DNA of 64,000 nt, from contig JACEEZ010013564.1 in NCBI GenBank assembly GCA_016584305.1, forward strand, positions 477,501-541,500. The letters are read 5' to 3'. This document shows positions 22,411 to 33,084 of this stretch, piece by piece. Source of the DNA: Chionoecetes opilio (Eukaryota > Arthropoda > Malacostraca > Decapoda > Majidae). The notes under the pieces were generated by a model. The model was given only the letters and a program-made list of their open reading frames with translations. It had not been told where the DNA came from and did no database searches. The translations under genes were made by a program, and so were the position numbers. Position 1 is the stretch's first letter, and every line of letters begins with the position of its first letter.

Positions 22411-22593
22411 GATAAGATAAGATTTTCATCCTATCTAGACACTTTGCAAATACCAACTACAAGGTTATTGACTATACAAAGCGCCGCCACGTCAGCACGA
22501 ACTAGGCGGGCTCGAACCGCTGACCGAATGCACAGGGACGACGCTGCACATGGCGAGCTCACGTCTCTACCAACCTTGCCACTCTGACGGGCA
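22411..22593 (-). mobile_element. tRNA-derived SINE with perfect 13-bp target duplications, copy 1
   Basis: Read on the minus strand: a tRNA-like head (GTGGCAAGGTTGGTAGAGAC, A-box region; GGTTCGAGCCC, B box), then a body with TATAGTCAATAACCTTGTAG, and an (ATCTT)n tail. The 13-base sequence TATAGAGAAGCCA flanks both sides exactly (22398-22410 and 22594-22606), so the insertion is intact and bounded. A second copy is at 33171. Confidence 0.93.
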
Positions 22594-22606
22594 TATAGAG
22601 AAGCCA

Positions 22607-22870
22607 ATGGCATATAAAGAAAAGGAAGGGAGGGAAACCGAAGGGATGGATAAAAAAAAGAAAGATAAAGGGAGGGAAAGGGAAGGAAACAAAAGGGTGG
22701 TGAAAAAAATTGATGGGTAAAGAAAGGTAAGGAAGGGTGTAGCGGAGAAGAAAAGGGAAAGAAATGAAAGAAAGGAGAGGTCAAGGAAGAAGAAGGAAAG
22801 GAAAAGCAATAATAATTTAAAAAGTAATTAGAGAAGAAATAGGAAGAGGAAAGAATGATTAATGAAGTGC
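22607..22870. repeat. Purine-rich low-complexity tract
   Basis: GGAAAG/GGAAGG-rich; frames opposite to it are Phe/Ser/Leu/Pro low complexity. Confidence 0.7.
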
Positions 22871-23052
22871 AAGGAGTAGGGTGGAAGATAGGTGAAAATT
22901 CGCGCCGAAAATTACATCACAAGCACACATTCTACTAATTAAGTATCGCGTGCAACCCACTGCCTCCCTCCTCTACCCGTATTTCCCAAGGTCTCAAGAG
23001 GATAAATAAGAAAATGCTTCAAATAAAAGTTCCGAGTGCGTGAGAAAGAATA

Positions 23053-26000
23053 TAGTAGGGCAGCTTAGCACCGAATTTCAAATGGATGGGGACATGCCGG
23101 ATAAAAGCACCAAAATTTTATCAGGCAATCTTCAGGGTCCCCGCTATGATTCTATAACCGGCGCCAAGCGGTAGGACCACTCTTATTTGAAATTTTTCAT
23201 TATTTGTGAGAAAAAAAAATTGAAAATTTTGGGAATTTTTTTTTTTTTAGTTTTTGGGAAAAAATGTTTTTTTATTGCAGAAATGAGAAATATAGTCTTT
23301 TCCGATCATTTTGGTGTAATTGTTTTTAAAATCGAACATCTAGAAGTATTTCAAAACAATATTTGAAAATTAGGTGTCTCGGGTGCATTTCCTCAATTTT
23401 TTTTAAACGTTCTAATTAACGTAGGTCACCCGGGTATTCAAAAACACAATTTTCGTTATCATTTTTATTTCGTAATCGCGTGGTCGAGTAGCGGTTAACA
23501 TAGTGAATCGCGTAGTCTAATTAATTCGGAGCCTGCCCTTAACACATACGAAAATCAAGAAAAATGGATACTCTTTCAGACCGTGCGTATATTCACCCAA
23601 CATGGTGCAAAATTACTTCTCGGCTAAGCTATTCACATTGGCAGCTGCATAGTTCGGTGCACTTCCACTGCGCCTTCTTGCATGAGCATCGTCCTCCGCA
23701 CGTGGCGCTTTTGCAGCCACACTTGACCAGTTCGCTGCAGGCCTGAGATGCTACAGGCAGGTTGGACCCACAGGACGCCAGGTCTTCGTTTGCACTTCTT
23801 AGAGTCCATCCAAAGCCCTCTGGGGTTGGAGGCTTTGCTCACATTGATCACGGGTTTTGCCCAGATTCCGCTTGGTAGACTGCGCCCCCAGTGTGTGCTG
23901 CAGAAGGGCTTCTTGCGTTGGGGGAATCTTTTCCATTGGCCTGTTTTTTCTGTGAGGAAGAGTTCCCTACGTGCCTCGTTCACAGAGTCCAAGTTGCTCG
24001 TCTTATTGTAGATGATCACGGTGAAGGCCGCTCGAGCAACTGGAATTGCTTGCAGTCACGTCACAGTCATGTAAGGGTGATTCAGGAAGTTTTTGAAGGC
24101 CTCCGTCACCTCCCACGTAGGCATTCCAAGCCTCCCATGCTGATTTTTCCCTTTGCCGAAGAAAGCGGAAGTTGTGTCGCAGCCCGTGAAAATGTGGAAC
24201 ATAGGCAATGCCGTGACCTATTTTTTTCCCAGAGCATGGCATATGGCATTGAATATCCAGGTACATGAAGTTCTTTCCAGTTCCAAAATGCTACCCAGAT
24301 GGTGCCATCTGATGCTGGCTGGTAAAGGGAATGGTACTTTCCTATCAGTATGGCAACGACGTCTGTGTCGACAGTGCGTACCAAACAGTTGGTGCATCCC
24401 TTGTCCAGCGCATCTTTCAGGTTGAACAACAATCCTTGTATCGGCCTCTTCGGGGTCCAAAATTTCGTGGCATGGAGTGGTCCTGAAACTTGCTGATTCA
24501 TTGTGCCTGATGTTATGAAGACCCCCTTTCCGTCTGGCCAGTCACTGGAGCCGACTTTTTTCTGAAAGGAAACTGGAAAAGCTCCTCCTTGTTTGTGGGA
24601 CCCGGAGGAAGTGGGCCGGGTTGCTGGGCACCTTCGTTGGACCACCAAACCTTTCTTCGTACACCTTTCCCCCTTTTCTCTCTAGTTGACTCCTTGATAC
24701 TGGCGGGCCCAATGTAGCTGTCCCAGACCACATCGACTCTTCTGCAGGATTCAAGAAGCTTCAGGATTTTGGGGGATGAAGACCTCATTAGCGTAGTCAT
24801 TGAATGTGGTAACATTAGTAAGAGGAAGCAGATACACCACAGCACCCACCGTCGAGTATTCTTGCATCCAGAAACGGCGGGGGTTCCTTCTGGGGAGTTT
24901 TGTGTTTCTTCCACAAGGATACCAATGAGGTCTGACTTCTTTCCTTGGCGCAGTGTTCCTCTTTCAGATAGAGAAGGGGGGTGCGGATGATTTTCATGTT
25001 GGAAGAAGGTTCCCATATCTGTACCCCTTTTTTTCCCTGAGCAACTATGTACAGCGAGAGAGAGGGGAAAACATCATCTTCAACAGGGAAAACCATCTGC
25101 CCTGCTTCCTCTTTCCCCTTGGATGATGATCTGAAGAGAGGCAATGAGTTCCTCTTCACAGGCTCATGGATGGACTGCCTTCGTTTCAGTGATGATAGCC
25201 TCGTTGTAGCTGTCGTACTGACCCTGTCCCACTTCTTCTATGGTTTGCACAGTGTTGGCCACAGTTTCTCCAATAAACACGCCGCGTGTCGAGTGCAATC
25301 AGCTCGCTTCCTTCCTCTAGAAACGGGTTGCTCATCTCGTTGATAACTTGAATAAGGCCCAGTGTTTGCTCGTGAAATGTCTTCTGCGCAGACAGACCTT
25401 CTTCGTGGTGCTGGCGTTCTTTTTCTGAGATGGCAGTGTACTCCCGCTCAAAACTCGTGAGAATGCGTGCCTGCTCAGGTCGGCGATCATCCACTTCTTG
25501 AAGGGCTTTTGGGGTTTTTCCCAGTCAGGCCGACGCTCCTCCAGGGCCCTTCACAAGCTCATTATTTGTTCATGGGCTTGGTCGATCGGAATGCTGGAGA
25601 ACCTTCTGGCTGTCTTCTGAACAACCCAGTTGCCTCTGATAATAAACTCCTCTTCGATTGTTGGAGGGAGGCTCTCCATGTCGCGGATGTGGATCGGGAC
25701 CCATCTGGCATAATTATGGTGGTCAAGTGCGAAGAACCATGGTGCAAGGGCTTTCATAGACTCGACATACAGGGGAAAGTCTCTTTCTCTGTGAGCGCGA
25801 ACGAAGGTGAGTCCCAGGAGCTCAATCCTCAGGATAGTGTCCCAGTACTGAAAGGTTGGACTCTTCCTGACCATGCTTTGTTTCCAGTCCTCTTCTGTCC
25901 TATCTTCAGTTGCTGCACCAGCAGCGCTCTTCATGTAGGCATCATGTTGCAGCTTGGAGAGTGCCAGAGCGCTGACTTGGTGGGCATGCCTGGTTCTCGT

Positions 26001-26465
26001 ATAGCAGATTTAGCATATAGCAGATTTAATATAATATGCATCTAATTAAATAAAAAAATCTAAATGTCCATTGTGCATGCATCTTGCTGTTCGGATCGTT
26101 TGGCGCCGGTTCTAGAATTGAAGCTTAGATGCTGAGGAAATGCAAACCCCAGCACCTAATTTTCAAATATTGTTTTAAAATACTTCTAGATGTTCGATTT
26201 TAAAAACAATTACACCAAAATGATCGGAAAAGACTATATTTCTCATTTCTGCAATAAAAAAACATTTTTTCCCAAAAATTAAAAAATTAAGATTTCCAAA
26301 AATTTTCAAAATTTTTTTTCACATATAATGAAAAATTTCAAATAAGAGTGGTCCTACCGCTTGGCGCCGGTTATAGAATCATAGCTGGGACCCTGAAGAT
26401 TGCGTGATAAAATTTTGGTGCTTTTATCCGGCATGTCCCCATCCACTACCTAAGCTGCCCCACTA
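23053..26465. mobile_element. Complete 3.4 kb TIR element encoding an EEADTR/RTVDTDVV-family protein
   Basis: Inverted ends of about 340 bases: left starts TAGTAGGGCAGCTTAG, right is the complement of TAGTGGGGCAGCTTAG. Long internal identity includes GGATGGGGACATGCCGGAT and CGGCGCCAAGCGGTAGGACC. A 3-base ATA direct repeat flanks it (23050-23052, 26466-26468). Between the ends lies one minus-strand gene with several frame breaks. Ends, target duplication and single large gene make this an autonomous-type DNA transposon that has decayed. I cannot place it firmly in a named superfamily; 3-base duplications would be compatible with Academ, but this is only a suggestion. Confidence 0.8.
23640..25934 (-). 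pseudogene. Gene of the TIR element: EEADTR/RTVDTDVV-family protein, frameshifted
   Basis: On the minus strand the blocks run in order. First HHNYARWVPIHIRDMESLPP and FSSIPIDQAHEQ (25740-25560). Then FEREYTAI and QKTFHEQTLGLIQVINEMSN (25460-25320), then VDVVWDSYI with KESTREKRGKGVRRKV (24740-24640), and a short KEELFQFPF block. Then come EEADTRIVVQ (24455-24425), LVRTVDTDVVAILIGKYHSL (24390-24325) and IWVAFWNWKEL (24300-24265). The C-terminal part has SVNEARRELF and a Cys-rich end (24000-23640). This order matches a very abundant invertebrate family deposited as uncharacterised. The invariant acidic residues in EEADTR and DTD could be catalytic, but that is inference. At least five frame changes make it non-functional. 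Confidence 0.75.
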
Positions 26466-26760
26466 ATAATGACTGTCTCCTCTGGGTAGAGGGGGGAGGG
26501 GAGTCGGGGGTGGGTGGAGGTGAATGAGAAAGGGGGGGAAGACGGAAGGGGGGAAGGGAGGGATGAAGGCGCGCGTAACGTTTTTTTTATCGTCACGATA
26601 GACATACGACGATCACGATAGCGTCACGAAGCTGCTACATAGATAACGATAGCGTCACTTACGATAGCGCTGCGTTGGGTACAAAAATCGGGGAGCTTCC
26701 CGATTTTTTAGTGCGTGCACTAACTTTTCGTGGCCTCGGCCGAGTGCGTCACGAGCGTTA
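26466..26760. other. G-rich and CACGATAG-repeat flank, no gene seen
   Basis: GGGGAGGGGAGTCGGGGG-type sequence, then imperfect CACGATAGCGTCAC repeats. Confidence 0.5.
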
Positions 26761-26774
26761 CGATCGGGGCTTTG

Positions 26775-26965
26775 AGTAATTGTAATTGTAATTTAATTGA
26801 AATGTAATTAATTACACATTTTTGGGGTAATTGTAATTGCATATTTTAATTTACAAGTAATTGTAATTGTAATTGTAATTGAGCTTTAAAATCATAAAGT
26901 AATTGTATGTGTAATTGTAATTGACTGTTTAGAGGCACAACAATTACAATTACATCATACAAAAT
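26775..26965. repeat. (TAATTG)n-like imperfect hexamer repeat
   Basis: Many TAATTGTAATTG units, related to the array at 28138-28446. Confidence 0.85.
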
Positions 26966-26989
26966 TACAAATATTACGTTAATATACTG

Positions 26990-26994
<5 letters not shown>

Positions 26995-27020
<26 letters not shown>

Positions 27021-27105
27021 GGGAGGAGAGAGGGGAGAGAGAAGAGAGAGAGGGGAGGAGAGAGGAGAGAGGAGAGGAGAGAGAGAGAGAGAGAGAGAAG
27101 AGAAA
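26995..27105. repeat. (GA)n microsatellite
   Basis: GA dinucleotides with GGGGAGGA interruptions. Confidence 0.95.
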
Positions 27106-27504
27106 AAAAAAGGCTATAACATCTCTTATCACCATCCATATCAAAAGCCTTCTCCATGAGCATTGGCGCACGAGCCGGGGGGACAAAAATGTTCGGGCAG
27201 AGTAGCCACAATAGCCGGGCTATTCAGCTGGCGGCCTGTGAGCCAAATCCGGCCCTTGCTTGAGTGGTTTTTGATTGGCCTTTTGACAAACTCAGAAGAA
27301 TTTAAATATATTAATTATTTTTTTAATTTATCTAAGTAGTTACCAAATTTTACTTTTAATTTTCCTTAAAAAGGACAGCTTAAACTGTCCTTTTCTGTCA
27401 GGAACCGTACGTGTCCAGTGACTGTCCACTGTCCAGTACCGGTATACTATGCGTCGCAGTAACAGACGATCCCCACCCCACGAGTTATTATATATACGTA
27501 CCGG

Positions 27505-27507
27505 TAT

Positions 27508-27541
<34 letters not shown>

Positions 27542-28035
27542 GGGTGTCCCAGCCACACATGGGGGATTTTTTTCGCAAGAATCAAATCGCACAACCTTTT
27601 ATTTAATTACACATGATGAAAGAAAAAAATGGGCGAAATTTCATTGACTTATTAGGAGGGGAAGAGACTCCTCATCGACCTTGTTTATTTGACCCAATAT
27701 GAATACCACCGATTATATCTAAGAACATCTCCCACTGTCGGGAGTTGAGACAGCATTTCCAGGGGTTCATTTCGCACCACCCCACCAACCACACAGTCTC
27801 CTGCTGTCTTGTAGCCATAACCTCAAAAAAAATTATACATGTAGTATAAGATAGAGAGTAGCCGTTCAGCAATAGTAACACATGGTTTGAGGGGACCCTT
27901 AAAATTGAAGAACACGAATGAAATTAACCTTGCTGGCATGTTTTCAGGAGTGGAACAAATGAGAGGTGTGTGCATGACAAACTTTGGGAACTGAAACAAT
28001 TCGACACCCTAATATATATATAGGTATATATATAT
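27505..28035. other. Two inverted (TA)n-flanked TAGGGTGT motifs around AT-rich DNA
   Basis: A (TA)n tract ending TAGTAGGGTGTCCCAGCC (about 27510-27555) faces GACACCCTAATATATA at 28004, followed by TATTAGGGTGTATCA. This looks like a small TIR arrangement, but arms are short and TA-rich. The interior shows no known protein. Confidence 0.35.
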
Positions 28036-28137
28036 ATATTAGGGTGTATCATATATGTTAGTTTTTTATCAGCAATTAGTTCAGTTAATACTATGAAAAA
28101 TGTAATTGAAATATGTAATTGAACACTAGTTTTGCTG

Positions 28138-28446
28138 TAATTGTAATTGTAATTTGTAAATATCAAAATTGAGTAATTGTATCTAACATTCCTTGTAATT
28201 GTAATTGTAATTGTAATTGAGTAGTTGGATAAGTCGTCGTAATTGTAATTGTAATTGTAATTGAGTAGTTGGATAAGTCGTCGTAATTGTAATTGTAATT
28301 GAGTAGTTGGATAAGTCGTCGTAATTGTAATTGTAATTGAGTAGTTGGATAAGTCGTCGTAATTGTAATTGTAATTGAGTAGTTGGATAAGTCGTCGTAA
28401 TTGTAATTGGGTAGTTGGATAAGTCGTCGTAATTGTAATTGTAATT
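28138..28446. repeat. Compound minisatellite: (TAATTG)n plus GAGTAGTTGGATAAGTCGTCG
   Basis: Six units of about 40 bases, each a run of two to four TAATTG hexamers followed by GAGTAGTTGGATAAGTCGTC. Confidence 0.95.
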
Positions 28447-28775
28447 GACCCAAACCAATGTAATTACTCCAAGCCTGGAGTATAGATACACTATTCTTTA
28501 CCATAATTATAATGGTAATTATAATAGCACACCAAATAATACCATCCTTTACCTAACCCAGAGTTACAGGGAACAAGTTAAAGAGCCCATAAGATCATGA
28601 TGAGAGGCTGGAAGGGAAAAATACGGTAAATGAAACAGTTATAAAGTTCAATGTTAAAGGCGGCGGTGTGGATACAAGATGAAAAATGCGTGAATAAGAT
28701 AATGAAGCAAATAATATACTACTCTCTCTCTTACCTTACTTGGTCAACGAGGTAGGTGATAATCCTTCGTCAACA

Positions 28776-28856
28776 CTCTCCGTTCGTGTTAAGTAACAGG
28801 AACTACCACGTGCAGGTCTCGCGGCCTCTTGTAGCTTCCTTATTTTCTTATGTTCA
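28776..28856 (+). mobile_element. LINE 3'-tail fragment, copy 1
   Basis: GTTAAGTAACAGGAACTACC, ACGTGCAGGTCTCGCGGCCT, CTTGTAGCTTCCTTATTTTC, then TTATGTTCAG. It is the 3' end of the reverse-transcriptase element at 54086-55502. Confidence 0.85.
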
Positions 28857-29524
28857 GCCGGTAAGTAGGGAAGCTTCGAGACGTCACCCCCCCGCCTCCC
28901 TCGCCACCCCCACGCACCCCCCACCGCCCCATCCCACAGGAGGCAGGAGAGCGGCGTCCCCAACTCCCCATGGCAGGCCACTCACACCGCCCGCCTTACC
29001 ACACGTCCACCTGTCTTTCAACTCCAAATTCAATGGTTTCCACAACTCCATACCTGTTACACTCACACTCCACATGTAGGTCTGTTCTTCCTCCAACACT
29101 CCTCAAGAGCTGATACTTGAGGAAGACGTATTTAAGTGTTAAAAGACACTTACACTTGCTTGCGGGAACACGTGTCCCGCCACTTATTGTACACAACCTT
29201 GCACAATGACACATGACTCGTCTCGACTTCCGAGCGGTTTCTTGATGTGTCATGTAATATTTTTTATTATCAAGGTGAAATGAAGTTTGATAATGCATCT
29301 AATATTGTTTATAAGGAGATGTGCAGTTTTTTTTAAATTCATTTGTTGGGAAATATTGAAGGAATCAGGATTTCTTGCAAGTGCTGTACACAAACCGAGA
29401 CCGTCCGTCAGCCAGCCACTGCCTAGTCATCCAGCGCGCCGACACCTCCACTCATCAGTGTCATCACCATCACGCATTCTTCTCCACTACCGTAGATAAC
29501 AGTTAAGTCGCCAGGACAACTTTT

Positions 29525-29945
29525 GGTAATTATGGAGGAGAGTTTCACGTTCGTTTTCAGAGACACCAACTACTTTTTCTTGGCCTACAATAGGTGCTTG
29601 TTCTAATGGTGCTAGTTTTATTTTGCGCAAACCAAAAAAAAAAAAAATAAACAAAAAATTAAATCTAACCTAACCTTATGTTTTAATGAAACCTAACCTA
29701 ACCTAACCTAACGTAACCCAACCTAACCTAACCTAACCTAACCCAACCTAACCTAACCTAACCTAACCTAACAGGTTTTAAAGAAACCTAACCTAACCTT
29801 AACCACAAAATATACATTTTTTTTTTTTTTTTTTTTGGTTTGCGCAAAATAAAACTAGCACCATTAGAACAAGCACCTATTGTAGGCCAAGAAAAAGTAG
29901 TTGGTGTCTCTGAAAACGAACGTGAAACTCTCCTCCATATTAACC
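29525..29945. mobile_element. Fold-back element B, simple copy with telomere-like core and 8-9 bp target duplication
   Basis: Arms of about 110 bases start GGTAATTATGGAGGAGAG and end at TTTGCGCAAAATAAAACT. They are nearly exact complements. CAACTTTT(G) is duplicated on both sides (29517 and 29946). The core (about 29660-29800) is almost pure AACCT repeat, the arthropod telomere motif. No gene. A MuDR- or Merlin-like origin would fit an 8-9 base duplication. Confidence 0.88.
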
Positions 29946-31085
29946 CAACTTTTGTTTTCTGTTTACAGACGTGTGGTGGCGTTAATAGTTACATTGCTAC
30001 ATCCATGATTTCAGGAAAGTTAGAAGGGGCTATCTGGAGAGTCTGTGTCATTTTGTGTCTTCATCTGTGTCATAGTAGGGCTATAAATGAACAAATTACA
30101 AAAATATCTACAAAGTGGCTACCAACAATAGAGTCGCCATCTAGTGTTTATTTACTGAGTGTCGTACCGCTGTCGTCGTCGCCCGAAAAAAAAACGCGTG
30201 GCGAAATTTGAAACCGTCTATACTTGCAGATACAAAGCATAAAACAACGCTGAAACAGGGTAGATTATACAGTCATGATATAAACTACTGTGTATCATCT
30301 TCAGTGGCACATAAAAATCAGTAGTGATGCTATAATTCGTAATATTTGGCGGCTGGCGACATGACTGCAGATGGCGACTTTACTGTTATCTAAAGGCGGC
30401 GTCACACTAGCACTTTTTCCGTCTAGTTTTTTCAGCAACTTTCTACAAACTAACAATTTTCTGACTGCAAAGTCTGCAAGCCGTCACACACACAGAATCG
30501 TTCGCCTACATCACCAGTCAGCTGTTCGACTGTAAACAAACATGGTTCTTTGTGGTTTGTGGTTTAACCACTTTGTGGTTAAGATTATGTTTCATTAAAA
30601 CCTATAAGGTTAGGTTAGGTGTCATTAAAATCTGGTTAGGTTAGGTTTCATTAAAATATATAAGGTAAGGTTAGGTTTATTTTTTATTTTTTATTTTTTA
30701 TTTTCTTTGCGCAAAATAAAACTATCTCCATTACAACACGCACCTATTGTAGGCCAAGAAAAAATAGTCTTTGTCTCTGAAAACAACCGCGAAACTCTCG
30801 TCCATTATTACCGACGGTTATAATTACGTGCCTTGTAATGCATTAAGTTGTAGTAGAACAATTTCTTTCATGACATCGTAAAAAAAAGTAAGCTAAAAGG
30901 CTTGTGGAGCCCGCCAACTTCTGCGGATTATGCACCCAAAAACATAGTTACCGAAATAGGAAATTTAGGTACTTATTACTTCTATTGCCGTTTCTTTAGC
31001 TGTGCTTTCCTGTGCCTGTATGTTTGTTTTTTGTGCAATGAATTTTCTAAATTCAGATAAGTGAGGTTAAGTTTTGGTTAGGTTA

Positions 31086-31928
31086 GGAGGCATTCATGAT
31101 TCTTAACACCACTGTGTGTCAGGGTGTGTCTGGTGAGTTCAGAATGGGGTATAAAACCTTTTCCCACACTCTAGGCATTCATGGTTCTTAACACCACTGT
31201 GTGTCAGGGTGTGTCTGGTGAGGTCACTCTTTGTAGTAAATCTTTTCCCACACTCTAAACATTCAAAATTCTTAACACCACTGTGTGTCAGGGTGTGTGT
31301 GGTGAGGTGACCCATTGTAGCAAATCTTTTCCCACACTCTAAACATTCATAATTCTTAACACCACTGTGTGTCAGGGTGTGTGAGGTGAGGTCACTCTTT
31401 GTAGTAAATCTTTTCCCACACTCTAGGCATTCATGATTCTTAACACCACTGTGTGTCAGGGTGTGTTTGGTGAGCTGACTCTTTCTAGCAAATCTTGTCC
31501 CACACTCTAAACATTCATAATTCTTAACACCACTGTGTGTCAGGGTGTGTGTGGTGAGGTGACCCATTGTAGCAAATCTTTTCCCACACTCTAAACATTC
31601 ATAATTCTTAACACCACTGTGTGTCAGTGTGTATGGTGAGGTCACTCTTTCTAGTAAATCTTTTCCCACACTCTAAACATTCATAATTCTTAGCACCACT
31701 GTGTGTCAGGGTGTGTGTGGTGAGGTCACTCTTTGTAGTAAATCTTTTCCCACACTCTAGGCATTCATGATTCTTAACACCACTGTGTGTCAGGGTGTGT
31801 TTGGTGAGCTGGCTCTTTCTAGCAAATCTTGTCCCACACTCTAAACATTCAAAATTCTTAACACCACTGTGTGTCAGGGTGTGTTCGGTAAGTTGACTCT
31901 TTGTAGTAAATCTTTTCAATCGAGTCAT
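31086..31928 (-). pseudogene. C2H2 zinc-finger array inside TIR element D, frameshifted
   Basis: An ATG at 31928 begins MTRLKRFTTKSQLTEH, that is, halfway through a finger. About eight whole fingers of form C-x2-C-x12-H-x3-H follow, in 84-base units. The unit reads ECLECGKRFxxxxxLTxH, and the linker TLTHSGVKN is unlike the usual TGEKP. Helix wording falls into three main classes (TMGH, RKSQ, TKSD). A 2-base deletion near 31630 shifts the frame after the third full finger, and a stop cuts the last unit (GKRFYTPF). Such proteins bind DNA in the nucleus. Here the start in mid-finger suggests a captured piece of a host zinc-finger gene. Confidence 0.85.
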
Positions 31929-32179
31929 GCGAGAGACTGTTGGCTGTTATATAGAACCGGCTTTTAAATGTATATAGCTACATGTACAATAGTCACTTGA
32001 ATATTTTTAATACTTTTAAACGTATTGAATTATAATTTGCAAAAACTAACTGATTTATATCGAATATCTTTCAAGTAATCACTCACTATGGATTTTGATT
32101 TGACTAAGAAAGTTGACTTCAACTTTCCATACAAAGACGATCACGAGCGACTGACTCAGACTGACTGATTCAGACGGAC

Positions 32180-32303
32180 TAACTAGTCAGAGCGAGAAAA
32201 AACTAGTCAGAGCGAGAAAAAACTAGTCAGAGCGAGAAAAAACTAGTCAGAGGGAGAAAAAACTAGTCAGAGCGAGAAAAAACTAGTCAGAGCGAGAAAA
32301 AAC
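32180..32303. repeat. 20-bp tandem repeat, six units
   Basis: AACTAGTCAGAGCGAGAAAA repeated, inside the right end of TIR element D. Confidence 0.95.
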
Positions 32304-32682
32304 CAACGGAGATCGACTAACAAGACGGAAAAAGTGCTAGTGTGACGCCGCCTTTAAGGTAATCCACCCGGGAGAGAGCATGTTCACCTCACAGAAGATT
32401 TTTATGTGTGTTCACTGTTCACCCTCCTTTACATTCTTATATAGACAACAATTGAATGATTAAAAGATAAACTTCTTCATATATTTATGTAATTACCAGA
32501 AATACAGACGCTGTAGGAGAGAGAACAAGAATATATTGAATACTGAATAATACGTAAGATCGATTTAATAATATGTCTATCATTTCATGTAAGAAGCAGA
32601 TGAAACTTTCTCCGAGGAAGTCTATAACTAATAATATTGCCTTCACGTAGTATTGATGCGTATAAATTGAGTTACATTGCCA

Positions 32683-33058
32683 CCGTAGATAACAGTAAAG
32701 TCGTCAGCTGCAATAATGTCGCCAGCCGTCAAATATTACGAATTATAGCATCACTACTGATTTTTATGTGCCACTGAAGATGATACACAGTAGTTTATAT
32801 CATGACTGTATAATCTACCCTATTTCAGCGTTGTTTTATGCTTTGTATCTGCAGGTATATACGGTTTCAAATTTCACTACTCGTTTTTCGCGCGACGACA
32901 ACGGTGGGAGGACACTCGAAACATAACACTAATTGGCGACCTTATTGTTGGTCGCCACGGTATTTGAATTGTCATTGTAGCATATGACACAGATGAAGAC
33001 ACAAATGACACCTTCGCACAAACCAGACTCTCCAGATAGCCCTCTAACTTTTGAAATC
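32683..33058 (-). mobile_element. MITE C, copy 2 (inverted, truncated)
   Basis: It starts CCGTAGATAACAGTAAAGTC and then gives the reversed interior of the family (CGTCAAATATTACGAATTAT, CAGATAGCCCTCTAACTTT). It breaks off before the second end. Confidence 0.8.
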
Positions 33059-33084
33059 TGGTGTAGAAATGTTGTATTCCCCCC

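Larger units (their letters stand above)
30393..32354. mobile_element. TIR element D carrying a C2H2 zinc-finger array
   Basis: Perfect inverted ends of at least 31 bases (AAGGCGGCGTCACACTAGCA...) are each flanked by TA (30391, 32355). The insertion lies in the right end of MITE C, and comparison with the copy at 52582 confirms the TA duplication. Inside are a partial copy of fold-back B (about 30590-30812), the zinc-finger array, AT-rich sequence, and a 20-bp tandem repeat near the right end. No transposase is present, so this copy is non-autonomous. The right 300 bases recur at 48738-49045 without zinc fingers. Confidence 0.88.
29490..32359. mobile_element. MITE C (CCGTAGATAACAGTAAAGTC ends), copy 1, split by two insertions
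   Basis: The left end at 29490 and right end at 32359 are each next to TA. Comparison with the uninterrupted copy at 52582 shows that bases 29525-29945 and 30393-32354 are later insertions. It is non-coding and behaves as a Tc1/mariner-type MITE. Confidence 0.85.

Noticed and set aside
22430..22600. tRNA gene
   Set aside because: A and B boxes belong to a SINE with a pentamer tail and target duplications; no closed cloverleaf.
24513..25343. Plus-strand frames across the 24-26 kb element (for example 98 and 192 codons)
   Set aside because: The conserved family blocks are on the minus strand; these are shadows.
23053..26465. Firm assignment of the EEADTR element to Academ or another named superfamily
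   Set aside because: A 3-base duplication alone is not enough and I cannot run the profile search; kept as a suggestion only.
28845..28870. Extra exon made by LINE tail copy 1 (TTATGTTCAG acceptor, CCGGTAAGT donor)
   Set aside because: The implied exon would be only 3 bases long and no adjoining coding sequence is visible.
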